From the NCBI GenBank assembly GCA_014529385.2, contig CM043953.1, positions 72,111,872 through 72,175,871 of the forward strand: DNA of 64,000 nucleotides. Direction: 5' to 3'. Each line of letters starts with the position of its first letter. The stretch's first letter is position 1. The DNA comes from Adiantum capillus-veneris (lineage: Eukaryota > Streptophyta > Polypodiopsida > Polypodiales > Pteridaceae). The notes under the pieces were generated by a model that made no database searches, had not been told where the DNA came from, and worked only from the letters and a program-made list of their open reading frames with translations. Both the position numbers and the translations under genes were made by a program. Below are positions 23,170-34,290 of this stretch, one piece after another.

Positions 23170-23470
23170 TTACTCGCCCGCGTACCAAAATAACTTCTCA
23201 ACATGGAAATTTTCCTCTCCCTCGTCCCTTGTTCGACCTATCCTGCAATCAATGACCCCTTCACGACAAACACATAGGTGATTGCATCTAGAGCGATGTC
23301 GTCGCTTCGCATCTGTTGAAAACAACGCAGAGCTTCCTGGCCTTGCCACATTGGGCATACATGTCGGCAAAGGTATGAGTAACAATATCCTTTTGCCCAT
23401 CTTAGCATCTTCCAATTTGCCCTTGGGATTAGGATGTACCACTTTTCACACATGTGTGGGCCTCCCCATT
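23170..23470 (-). pseudogene. PPR protein fragment captured in element B
   Basis: Two frames on the minus strand carry consecutive pieces of a PLS-type pentatricopeptide repeat protein: DIVTHTFADMYAQCGKA, then, shifted by one frame, GQEALRCFQQMRSDDIALDA and ITYVFVVKG. The MYAQCG and ALRCFQQM blocks are typical of plant organelle RNA-binding PPRs. It is far too short to function and is frameshifted. Gene fragments of this kind are common cargo of CACTA elements. Confidence 0.6.
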
Positions 23471-23639
23471 GACATAGCTAGCCTTGCAAATAAACAATGA
23501 GATCAAGAAAACATGAACCGGATAGCTATCAAGCAGCTAAAGGTGACATTACAATGCAAAGTATGTCATTTTCAAGTGTAATTCATATCCGCCTATACTC
23601 TATGTGAATGTCGGTCCATTGTATAAGTCCATATATATT

Positions 23640-24010
23640 ACATGTGTGCATATGACTCAGGTGCATTCCCTCTAAATGGATCATATCCGCCATACATGTG
23701 TGGGTTTTATAGTACACTTCGACCCAGAAGCCACAACAAATGTCTGCACAATCTCAAGGTCCTTCCTAAGCACCTAAGGGAAGGCTTTCAAGAAGAGGAG
23801 GGAGTCGTCTGCAAACATCTTGGCCATGAGCTGGTTGTTTCCGGGGCAAAGTTAACCCTACCATTGCCCCCACTCAACGACATCTTTGAGCATCGTTATC
23901 AGAGGACGCGACCTAATAGCAAAGAGAAGAGGGGCAAGGGGGCATCCTTGCTTGATTGATCTTTTGGTTTCAAAGGAGCCCACAATTCTATCATTGAATA
24001 AGAGCTTAGA
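23640..24010 (-). mobile_element. LINE reverse transcriptase remnant
   Basis: Minus-strand translation gives KRSIKQGCPLAPLLFAI at about 23985-23915 and FADDSLLFLKAFP at about 23835-23790. These are the GxPxGxxxSP-like and FADD catalytic blocks of plant non-LTR retrotransposons. Stops interrupt the frame (for example in the segments between and after these motifs). It is a short dead fragment inside element B. Confidence 0.7.
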
Positions 24011-24388
24011 TTGGCTACCCTCACCCAAAGTGTGCATAAGCCAAAACCCTCAAACTCCACACTCCACAGTCCTAAAAACCAAGAGAAGCTAGCTACAAAA
24101 CCTAGGGAAAGAGTCTTTGATGTTTATGAATTACATGTATAAGTCATTGTCCCCTACAAGCACCCCTGCATTGCTTTCATCGCACACTCATTCACACCCT
24201 TATCATCTTCAAATCACTCAACGAGTCAAGATTTTAATATAAATACAGCCTAAACCGTAAAAAAAATCTAGATTATTATGAGGAATTAGGCTCTTCACTA
24301 TGTGATTCCAGCTAATGTACAAAACTTCCATTGGACAATACCAAAGCTCCTCAAGAACCTCTCAAGAAACTATTGTATGAAGATTACA

Positions 24389-24466
24389 CTTGAAAGAAAA
24401 TTGTTCTTCATTGGGGAAAGGGAGAAGCTTGAAAGAAAATTGTTCTTCATTGGGGAAAGGGAGAAG
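24389..24466. repeat. perfect 39-bp tandem duplication
   Basis: Positions 24389-24427 and 24428-24466 are identical (unit begins CTTGAAAGAAAATTG and ends GGGAGAAG). The identity implies a recent duplication. Confidence 0.95.
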
Positions 24467-24783
24467 CAAAACCCAGGGAGCTAAACGGGCACACTTGGAA
24501 TAGCATGGTAGGAAGAAAGGAAGTTTCCGAACTAAACAAAAGTAGTAAGTAAAAAAATCCTAATTAGCCAAGTAGGGTAGGGGGGGCCTATTGATTTTTA
24601 ATGGTAAAATAGTTAGACTCTTTAGAGATTTTGTTGTAGGTGATTGCGCGTGCCTAGTCGTAGCAAGATAGTCTTAACTGTGGAATTTTTTCTCACAGTG
24701 TTTTTGTTTTCCCAAAGGGACACATGTAATCATGAGAGAGCATTTTTGTTACCCCAAAGCAACATGAAGAGATACATATAGAC

Positions 24784-24785
<2 letters not shown>

Positions 24786-24829
<44 letters not shown>
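24786..24829. repeat. AG microsatellite
   Basis: About 22 AG units inside element B. The surrounding 24470-25840 holds no gene that I can support. Confidence 0.95.
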
Positions 24830-24833
<4 letters not shown>

Positions 24834-26124
24834 CAGCTTATGTAGTTTTTGTTGAAGATATGCCTTAATACAAAGGGGAAAAGACATGCTAAATCAATAA
24901 AGATGATTATAGGCGGCAAAAATTGAGTGCTTGACCTAACTCAACATTATAGAAAAATACTCCTTTTAAGAAGGATAACGAAGAACACTCTGACAAGTAA
25001 CAAATGATCAACTTATCAACAATACATTTTTTCATTTGTGTTTCGTGATGGACCATGCAAAAGTGCAGTGATGTTACTTTAGTTGTGGCTACAAATATGA
25101 CCTACCCCCTAATCCCTCCAAACATAAAGCATTCCATTTTTTCGTCACGCCAAACTGTCCTTTTGGTGCCTCGTTTGTATATTCACTCGAGTATACATAA
25201 CAATGTCCGAGTTCAGAATTTATTTTTGAGTTTACTTTTGCATACACGTGGTGGGTCACGGTTCTCTCTCCCTTTGCACCCCAATTTTCCTCCTTTGATC
25301 CCGCCAAGGGGACCTCGTGCCCCTTAGAAATTTTTTGTGTATGCAATTTCATTGTGGTCATACATGCATGATATTCATTTAAATTTGGATGGAAAATACA
25401 AGTTTTCTTTAAGTGTTTCACAATTATTGGCTTAGTCTATAAAGAGCTCGTTAAAGGGAAAAGTCCATTAATGTAGAAATGCACATAGCTCTTGTGAAAT
25501 TGTGGGTTGTCCACGTGTAAAGAAGATCCTTTTGTCACAACTGATTTTGTTTGCTCATTAAAGTGCTCTTTTTCCCTTGATAAGGAATAACTTTACAAAT
25601 TACATTAAATTGTAGCACCGTCTTATATGTCGAATAGAAGCTCTGATGAGGGTTGCCATAGACAACAAAGGTTTCAAAAGGAAACTCGGTGATTAATGAA
25701 GCTCTTTATTATATTTAAAGTATCATCATCCATTTTGAGCAACTCAGAGTGACACAACTTCCTCAAATGGCATTGCCGCATTGGATGGGTGGTGCAGGTG
25801 GGAAAATGGGAGCAACATCTATGGTCACAAATGCAGGGTATTGCAACTTCATTTCCTAGTTTACTTATTCTTTCTCTATAGAGGGAACTCACTTTTCGTA
25901 GTGGCATATTCAATTTCCTAGTCAACAATAAGTTTTCTCTATGTAGGTAACTCAATTTTCCTAGTTTCACTATTCAATTCCCTAGTTGGTAACGAGCTTT
26001 CTCTAGTTATATTTTTTTCCTAGTTAAACATAGGAAAATGGTCTCCTCCTATCTAGCAAACGACCAAGGATTCCCTGCATAAACTTGTTTATCCTATATA
26101 GGAAACAAGTGAAAGTTCCTTGTG

Positions 26125-26772
26125 ATATTATGCAAGCCTTATATGATCTGTCTGATGTTTTTGAGGAGTTAATGTATGTTGGGTTCACTGCCACTAATGC
26201 GCCAGCAAATAATAACATGGAGGGGCATGTTCTGTACTCTTGGTATTTCAACAGCGATGATCTCAGAGATCCGGCCTCAACGAGCAAAAGCTCCAACAAT
26301 ATTATGGTGGTAGTGTTAAGTATATTTGCTTTATCAGTGGCAGCTCTTCTTTTGGTGTTTGCAGTTACTGGAAGAGGAAAGCAAAACAGAGGAGAGAGGT
26401 AGATTGACTCCTTTATGATGATAGCATATAAAACCGGCCTGTCGGAGCAATGCTGCATCGCTGTAGGTAGCCACAAATGCTTTTGATGAGAGTAACAAGA
26501 TCGGATCGCGTGGCTATAGTACCAATGGATTGGTAATAGCAGTGAAGAAGCTAAGGGAGCACTTGAGAAGAGAAGATGACTTCACCTCCGAAATCAACAT
26601 CATTAGCGGCAGACGACATCGCAATCTGCTCCAATTGCATGGATGGTGCTATGAGAGAGGTGAAGCCATGCTTGTGTACAAGTACATGAGCAATGGTAGC
26701 CTAGATAGATATCTGTTGGGCAAGAAGAGGGGAATTCTGCAAAATGACACAAGGTTTAAAGTGCTTGTAGGA
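26125..26772 (+). pseudogene. lectin receptor kinase copy 2b, right half
   Basis: The coding sequence resumes with LYDLSDVFEELMYVGFTATN, passes the end of the lectin domain, part of the membrane span, and the kinase N-lobe (LVIAVKKLREHL, HRNLLQLHGWCYERGEAMLV) to FKVLVG. Relative to copy 1 it has lost part of the juxtamembrane region and the stretch holding VYKGIL of the glycine loop, and several stops appear near 26403-26480. Homology ends at GTAGGA (26767-26772), where another element begins. The kinase C-lobe is not found in the window. Confidence 0.8.
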
Positions 26773-27222
26773 CACAAGAAACTTTCAGCCTTTTCCCATG
26801 TGTGGAATGTGGGCATTTTCACACTTTTTCTCCCACCATTAACTGGGAATCCAGAAGGAAAAATGAGGCTTTAACAGGGGAAATTTTTCACTCATGGGAA
26901 TATTTTCCCCATAATGTAACTCCTTATGGGAAGTAGGCCAGAGTTTTCCCAATGGGAAAAAAAGGGGAATAGTAACTTCTCCAAGTGGGAAAATTGACAC
27001 AATTGACTTCTACCATGAGGGAAATGAATCAGCTCCACTTTTCCCACCTTGCAAACGTGAAACTTACTTTCCCTTGTGGGAAGTGCCGACATAGACATAG
27101 ATTCATTTTCCCAATTTGAAGATGGTTTAATTATCCACTTCAATAAATCAAGATTAAAAGGATTTGTTTGTAAAAACCACATGCTTTTTAACTTAGCTAG
27201 TGTAAATTTAGAGTCTAGCAAT
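26773..27222. mobile_element. left end of a second CACTA-like element
   Basis: Homology to the lectin kinase stops and CACAAGAAACTTTC starts at 26773, which matches 12 of 13 positions of the element B terminus. The next 350 bp carry about ten copies, in both orientations, of a TGGGAAA/TTTCCCA motif, a subterminal-repeat pattern. The other end is not seen, so it is either beyond the window or destroyed by later insertions. Confidence 0.6.
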
Positions 27223-27840
27223 TCTTTTTTTTTCTTTTTTTAGCAAAACTCACAATTGTGAGTGGATTATATTGAGCAGCCCAAAAAATTACAAGGTTTT
27301 GTCATGCTCATGTTAAGCCATGACAACATCCAGGGATCATAATTACAAATAGGGCAGCCACCCCTACCACCCCACCTCATTCTGATATCTGTTATTTACC
27401 GATGGCCAAGATTTGCCCCATCCTAGGCATTCCATCTGTGCTGATAGCAAGGCACAAGTAGTCCTAGACTAGTCCTATGAGTGCTGCTTGCGCCCGAGTG
27501 TCCATATTAGCACTTTGCTTTCTTGTATAATTTCTGCGAAGCTTGCCACCTCAAATCCTCCTTCAAAAACACGGTGGTTCCTTGTCTGCCATACGTTATG
27601 AAAGAAGAAGTATCTAACGATCTGAGTGCTGACGAGGAGTGCAGGACTACCTGAATTTTTCCCTCCAAGACATAGGCCAGTCTTGAAAAAACTAATTTTC
27701 CATGTTCTTTGGACCCACTTGCATACTTTCCCTGCGAGGCCTTTTATAGCTGGGCAGTCCATGAATAGGTGGGCCAGATCTTCAATAGCTAACCTGCACC
27801 CCAAGCATCGATCTGACCCAATAGAAAATTAAACCCAGAA
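27223..27840 (-). mobile_element. 5'-truncated LINE with zf-RVT domain
   Basis: A T-rich run at 27223-27240 is the A tail of a minus-strand LINE. Upstream on that strand, about 27832-27475, lies the C-terminal zinc-binding region that follows plant LINE reverse transcriptases (CRLAIEDLAHLFMDCPAIKG, then FFFHNVWQTRNHRVFEGG). The element is truncated at about 27840, as is usual for LINE copies. Confidence 0.75.
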
Positions 27841-27999
27841 AATCCCCAAAAATCATAATAAATAAAAAAACATCATCGTAAAACACTATATCCACTCACA
27901 TGCAATTTTTATTGCCGGATTTCTTCGTTTTATCAATATTTTGGCCGAAAAATGGCTATTTTTACTTATATACACACACCTAGGGGTTTGATTTGGCGT

Positions 28000-30900
28000 T
28001 TGGCCCCATAAACTTGTAGATTTATGCTGTATAAGGGCATATGTACTTGGGTTAGTCCAGAAAATTTTTCACTCAAACGACAACCCTTTGAAATAGTCGA
28101 AAAACATGCCCTTTTTTGCTCTTTTTGCCATTGGGTCCGCATTTGAGAATGCCTCCCCCCCTCCTAGCCGGAGTCCTCCCAGACGACAAGGTATCGCCTC
28201 GGAGTATGTGTCGTGCATGGGTGAAAAATCGTGCTAATGCTCGGCCGTGTAATGTGGCTCTATATGATGCATACTCGGTCAATGCATGGAAAAATTAATG
28301 ATATGCAAGAGGAAGGTATAAGCAATAAGCTTATTGGCATTTTCCGTCGAGGATTCCTATTTGTTGTTGATTTGGTTGGCGGATTTTCTTTGCAAGTAAA
28401 AGTTGTAACTCTACCGCTCTTTGTTTGATTGTCTTTCTTGCAAAAGTCGCTTGCTTTGCCGCTATTGTCGATATGACCGTAGTCGTCTCCTTGGAGAGAA
28501 TTTTCGTGGAGGAATTGGTCGTAGATTTTGTCTCTTTTGCTTTACATTGGTAGCTTTGTTTTTCCGGTTTTTGTAGGTGTATTGCTACTTCCTCGGTTGT
28601 CATTGTTTTGTTGCTGATTGGCACCCACATAAATCGGTTTGCCGGTTTCTTATGTTGTGTTTGTTTGCATGCCGATGTTGCTTGTACTGAAGGGAGTTAC
28701 TTTTGCTTCGGTTTCGGGATCCAAATGCAAGTCGCACTTAAGTTGTTGCTGAGCATTTTCTTTGGGATCCATATCTTTTTTATTCCCTGGTTTTTGTTTG
28801 AACTGTCTGCTTCTGTTGACTTCTTCTGTTGTATTGTTTTTTGTTTGCCATGTCACCTCTATCCTTCCACACCCATACTTGTTTGTTGCATGTTGCTAAC
28901 CTTGATCGTGGCACTGCGGCCTGTGTTAATCTATGTTTGGAGTGAACGTGGTTGGCGGTTCCCTGTTTGTTCGCCATGTTGTTCTCGAATGGCACCCATT
29001 ATTTTGGTTCTTTTTCTAGTGATTGGATTGCTGCCATCTGGTTCTTTTGGGGTTGCTGAGCAAAGGCTACAACGTGTTGTTCTTGTGCATGCTGAATTGT
29101 GATTGCATCCGCATTCCAATCTATCTGCACATTATACTCTTTTTGCCAAGGTTGTCCCAACAACATGGGATGTTGTGTGCTCTCATCCTTAGCCACATAA
29201 AACTTGTGTGGGTCAATATATTGATGTACTTGTACATGCAATACAATCCAGCCCAATGTTTTCAACAAATTTGATGTACTACTTTCCAGCACTTGTGGAG
29301 TAGGATGTAGTTGACATGTGGGCTTGAGCTGTTTGTATCATCGGTAAGAGATTAGATTTGCTTGAGCTCTAGAATCAAGCAATGTCGTTGATTCAACTTG
29401 ATTGCTACCCACTCTGACTACAATTATTGGCTCCACTGTGTCTTCATCAAAATTCGTTAGTCAAATAGCATTTATTCGCAGCGGTGATCCACATTGTTGT
29501 TGTTGTCGTAGAAGCCGTCTTTTTGCAATGCGTTCTTTTGCTTCTACTTGAGCTTCTTCTCGTACCCTTTGTTTCTCCTTCATCCGTTGTTTTTCTTGAT
29601 GGATTTGTTGAAGCATATCCTGTGTTAGTGGTAAATGATATTTCTTTAATCGACACTCACTAATCCAATTTGGCATTTCTTCCCCTGCTAATGTAGCAAG
29701 CTTGACAGCTCCACTTTGTGATAAGTCACTAATCACAAAGGGTCCCATCCCTCGCTTCTTAAGTTTCTTGGCATGTTGCTTCAAGGTATAAACAAGTACA
29801 TAATCACCTGTTTTGAACTCTTTCGTGCGTACATGCTTTTCAAAAGACTCTTTTTGTCTTCTCTTTTTAGCATGGATCGAAGCTACAACTCGTAAGAGAA
29901 ATTCATCTATCTTTTCAAGATCATCTATTCTTGAAGAGAGCTCATGCCCTGTCCATTCTAAGCGTTTCGCTACTCGTAGAGTTGGAATTAAAAACTCTAT
30001 GGGTAATATAGCATTTAGGACAAACACCATGTAGTACGGTGTCGTTCCTATTGATGTTTTGTAAGCTACCCTGTACCCCCATAGTGTTGAGTGTAGCTGT
30101 TGTCCCAGTCCGTTCTTGACTCCGATACAATTTTAGTGAGAACCGTGCATAGTGTTTTATTTGTGGCCTCAGCTTGTCCATTTGCCTGTGGATGATATAG
30201 AGCAGATTTTCTATATATGACCATGAATTCCTCTAGCAGATATTCAATGACTTCATTAAGAAAATGTGTTCCTCGATCACTAACAATTTCTATTGGTAGA
30301 CCGTATCATACAAAGACATTCTCATATAGAAATTGTGTAGTGGTTCGTGCATCTGCTTTTTGTGTTGCCTTGGCTTCCGCCCATTTTGTGAGATAGTTCG
30401 TATCCCCAATGATATATTGGGTATGGGTGCGATATGCAGGGGGTGAAATAGGCCCCAAAAAATCAATGCCCCATTTTTCAAATGCCCTTGCTCCCATCAT
30501 TGGCCGTAGTGACATCTCATCTCTCTTTATCGGCACCTTGGTGCGTGACATGCGTCACAATGCTTTACAAACTCCTCAGCATCCATATGCAATGTAGGCC
30601 ACCATATTCCTGCAGCGGTTAAGACGATTTTTGCCGTCCTATTGCCTGAAAAATGGCCTCCACTTATGCCTCCATGTGCATGTTCTAGAATCAGCAGCAG
30701 GTATTCACTTTCACTTGCACAGATTCTAAGTTGATTGTCCTTTCCTCGTTTATAGAGTTGGTTCCCAATTAACTGAAAGTCACGAGCCTCCAGCTCTATA
30801 GCCCTTTTCCGTGCTTTTGTTATGTTTTCAGGAAACATCCTTGTGGTTAAGAAATCAATGATATATTGACTCCATGCAGGTGCAATGTTTACCTGAAACA

Positions 30901-31872
30901 ATGTCGCATGATCCACTGGTTGTTTGACACTACATATAGTACAATTGTTAACATAAGCATGTGTGTTAGCATACATAGTTGGCCAATAAACCCCTAATTG
31001 TTTTGAGTATTTGGTGTGTTTTCATTGTTGAACAATGAAATGCACAATCCTGGACGTGTGCTTCTTCAAGATAACACCCGAATTCCTTTGGATTTTTACA
31101 TAATTGTAGAATCTGGTCCAATCCTAGATGATACAGTCGTCCTGCAATCAAGTGGAAGTTTTTTGTTTGTCAAATTGTTTGCTGTTTGGATCTGTCTTCC
31201 TTGTTATCAAATCTACCTCCAAAGGACAAAATGCTAACAATTTCTTGAGACCATTTGGGTATCATTTCAATATTGAAAAGATACGCATCAGGTGTGTCAT
31301 CATCTACTCCTTTAGGAGCTTCCCCGTTTTGCAGCCTTGAAAGACGATCCGCCCGTAGATGAGTTTTACCCTTTCTGACCACCATTGTGAAATCAAACTC
31401 TAGAAATATAATAAACCAGCGTACAATTCTCCCAGTATTGCATGGTTTATTTACCAGATACAAAAGAGCTTGATGATCTGTGAAGAACACAAATTTGTTT
31501 GCAAGCAAATAATGCCAAAATTTCTTTACAGCATAAATCATTCCCAACCCCTCTCTTTTGGTGGTTTTGTAGTTCTTTTCTGCACTGTTTTAACTGTCGG
31601 CTTGCATAACAAACTAGAAAATCCATTGTTCCGTCTCCAGGTTGAGTCAGAATACTCCCAATTGCATATGCAGATGCATCAATGTGAACATGGAATATCT
31701 TTTCCCAATCTGGTGCTTTAAGTACAGGTGCTGATACAAGGTTTTCCTTCAGCTTTTGGAATGAAGTTTCACACTCCTTAGTTCAGTCAAAATTGATTAA
31801 CAAAAGATATAGAGGTTGTGCAATGACTGCATACATGTATATAAATCCTCGATAATATCCTTAGTGTCCCAT
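28000..31872 (-). pseudogene. gypsy element G, 3' half (RT end, RNase H, integrase, second protease)
   Basis: Minus-strand order from 31872: the RT thumb (GYYRGFIYMYAVIA), RNase H (FVFFTDHQALLYLVN at about 31490), a first zinc-binding-like module (about 31150-30940, ending NNCTIC), a second (HAHGGISGGHFSGNRTAK...CDACH, about 30690-30540), the integrase core (KWGIDFLGPISPP), the integrase C-terminus (29461-30030, GPFVISDLSQSGAVKLATL), then a second aspartic-protease domain (LLDSRAQANLIS at about 29370, then HPMLLGQPW at about 29150). A purine tract GGAGGGGGGGAG at about 28150 fits the polypurine tract; sequence to about 27840 may be its LTR. Stops and frameshifts are frequent, and DSG of the second protease is DSR. 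The sequence is cut at 31872 by element H. Confidence 0.8.
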
Positions 31873-33187
31873 TGATGGGGGCTTTTCACAAGCCAAGCTC
31901 CCATACCCCTCTTCTCTCGTCCCCACCCCATGAAAACCCCCTCTTAGGGAGGGAGTGATAAAAGGCATTGGAAAAAGTAAGAAAAAAATAAAGTATGATT
32001 ATGTAAATATATAAGAAAGGTAAAATAGGCCACCTCATGCCTGCGGGGTAGCCCATCCCCACCTTGCCTCCTTTTTCTTCACTGTTGCCCCGCCGGGTGT
32101 CCCTTTTCCTCTCCTCCACTCAAAAGGTCAACCCCCTCTCTCTTCCCCTTGTCCTTTCTCCTTTCTCTCTCCCCTCAAGCTACCCCACCTCTCACCAATA
32201 ATGCATTATAACTCACCAATAATGCACCCTAACTCACATGCAACTTACCCTGTCTTCCAAAATACTATACCCCACCCCCTCTTTCTCTCTCCTATCATAT
32301 CCCATGACCCAAATACCCCTCCTCTCTCTCTAAAGGGAGCCATGTCTCTTGTCTTGTAGCTAAATAACATCCCCCACACTCACACACACTCAGTTTCACT
32401 GAAAAAGGTGCCCACAGACCCATCCCCACCCGGTGGTTACCTGATTTTTCTTGTGTTCACACACATCTACACACAGATTCACCTCTGAACACACTCCCCT
32501 CTCTCCCCTCTTGTAATTACTTTATTCTCCATGTCACCTCTCACTTTTTTTCATCAACCCATCTCTCTCTCTTAGTCTCTCTCTCATGAGACTGCTGTTC
32601 TGGCACATATACACACAGCCAGACAAGTGGGGCCCACAGTCACATGGCCTATGTAGATAATGATTTCTTCATTTCTAAATTCTAGAATTTCTTCCCCCTC
32701 CTCCCCTATATAAAGAGGGGTCACCATCACACTAAGGACACACACCATCACCAAAGAGTACACTATGCACTGTGTGTGCCTAGTGCACACACACACACCC
32801 ACACCATCACCATCACCGCAATCACCATGCTCGTCTTGAGCATGACCTCTACACCCTTGGGCTATGGAAGATGAAGGGAAACTAAATGAAGGATGATGGC
32901 CATAACCCTCGTGCGAGTCTTCGCCATCAACTCCCACCTATCCGCCATGTGCTCTACCACGCTCTCCCTTCTCATTCCCCTACCCTATGCTCCCCATTTC
33001 ACCGCCTTATTCTCTAAATAAAGCTTGAGGTTTTGTGAGTATGTTTTCTTGCAATGTTTTGCCCATGTGAGGTGTGCAGAATCGCCACCTAGTCTTGTGT
33101 TTGGAGTGAGCTTGTGTATGTGTGAAGGGTGTGCGGATTCGCCATCCTTTTGTGGTGCTTAAGTACTAAGCTGCTATACCCCCTCCC

Positions 33188-33222
<35 letters not shown>

Positions 33223-33432
33223 TGATCTGATTCCCTTTCCTCTTCATCATTACTCCCAAGCATCCATCTCTCTTGGATGAAAACTTTGTTATGGTGGTGT
33301 GTTGTTTGCGACCTAGCCGCTGAAGCTAGGTGGTGCCCCCTGTTTGATTTACCATGACAGGCTCGAGGCGCGCCATTCGGTCCCCGGTGTTTTAGAGGCC
33401 ATTGGGGTTCGGGGTTCGCTTTGCTCCCGTCA
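31873..33432 (+). mobile_element. element H, 5' LTR (LTRa), 1,560 bp
   Basis: It starts TGATGGGGGC and ends CTCCCGTCA, and its reverse complement is found at 50019-51693. The outer flank is CCAT (ATGG on the minus strand), equal to the flank of the other LTR. TATATAAA at 32707-32714 is a good TATA box, AATAAA at 33017-33022 a poly(A) signal, and a CT array sits at 33188-33218. Open frames inside it are not genes. Confidence 0.85.
32707..32714 (+). promoter_or_regulatory. TATA box of LTRa
   Basis: TATATAAA in a CCCCTATATAAAGAGGGG context is conserved in the other LTR (50753-50760, minus). Transcription would start near 32740. Confidence 0.6.
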
Positions 33433-34260
33433 TTTGGTGCCCCCACTGAGGATCTTTTCATAAAACCCTTCAGTTTACAAGACTGAAACCCCTAAACTAT
33501 TGTGAATGGATGAATGGCTAGCAGGATTTGCTAATTGGACGACAGAAGAAGAAGAGCTCCAAGCACAACTAGATGAACTCCGCATCTCCATCAAAGCTCG
33601 AGTGCCAGGCGTAACGGTAATCGATTTGCAGTGGGAGAGTCAACCAACACCCCAAACCCAGTGGATATACATAGGCCAAGTGCCAAGAAGAAGAAGGAGA
33701 AGGTCGAAACCATGTCCGCAACCTACAACCAACCCACAACAACAAAATGGAAGGAGCTCTACACAATAGAGAATCAACACTATTCTACTTTGAGAATCGG
33801 GTAACTCAAGTCACCGAGGTAATTATCACAGTCAATTTTCAAGTCGCACCTGATGCTGCAGCACAGATAACGGAATCATTGGCTCACACTCTCACTAGAG
33901 AAACTAGGGATCTACTGAGTTTGTTTTAGGAAAGAACACCACCCTCTCCCACAAGCTTGGACAGTGACTAATCACCTCTAAGCTTCACATGAATCAGTAC
34001 AACCTACCTCAAGACAGATCACACATACCAACACGTGTACGCTCAATCAAGGTAATACTGGATTTGAAGGCTCACTACCAGCACGTCATTGACACCATGC
34101 TGGGTGGGGAGCGATTTTTTGAGGTTCTGGCATCAGATCAACCATTTGTCCTACCTTTGGTACAAGGCAATGTACCGTTTGAAGTTTTAATCTATGTCCT
34201 AGTATAAGAGGGTATACACGCCTCCTTGTAAAGAAGAAATTTTTTTTTGCAAGTTAAGCA
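33433..34260 (+). other. element H primer-binding region and 5' leader/gag remnant
   Basis: TGGTGCCCCC at 33435-33444, three bases after the LTR, is the expected place of a tRNA primer-binding site. An 87-codon frame from 33506 (start MDEWLAGFANW, basic tail with six Arg) may be the start of H gag. A 72-codon frame lies at 33989-34207. Neither has a motif that I can name. Confidence 0.45.
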
Positions 34261-34290
34261 GTGTGTCTTTCTAGCTCTCTCTCAGTAATC

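Larger units (their letters stand above)
18040..26124 (-). mobile_element. CACTA-like element B, 8,085 bp, inserted in lectin kinase copy 2
   Basis: Terminal inverted repeats begin CACAAGGAACTTT at 18040 and, inverted, end AAAGTTCCTTGTG at 26124, with weaker pairing further in. The flanks are ATCATTA on the left and ATATTA on the right, while copy 1 has a single CCATTATG at the same place, which fits a short ATTA-type target duplication. Subterminal repeats of a CTCTATGTAG / CTATATAGG type crowd both ends (about 18058-18290 and 25870-26100). Inside are an accessory gene (18492-20829, minus), a truncated transposase (20943-22225, minus), a PPR fragment, a LINE remnant and a poly-C run. The termini read CACAAG where canonical elements read CACTACAAG. 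Confidence 0.8.

Noticed and set aside
32584-32937. ORFs of 70-117 codons within the H LTRs (also 50522-50883)
   Set aside because: They lie over the TATA box and leader of the LTR on the antisense or sense strand and carry no motif.
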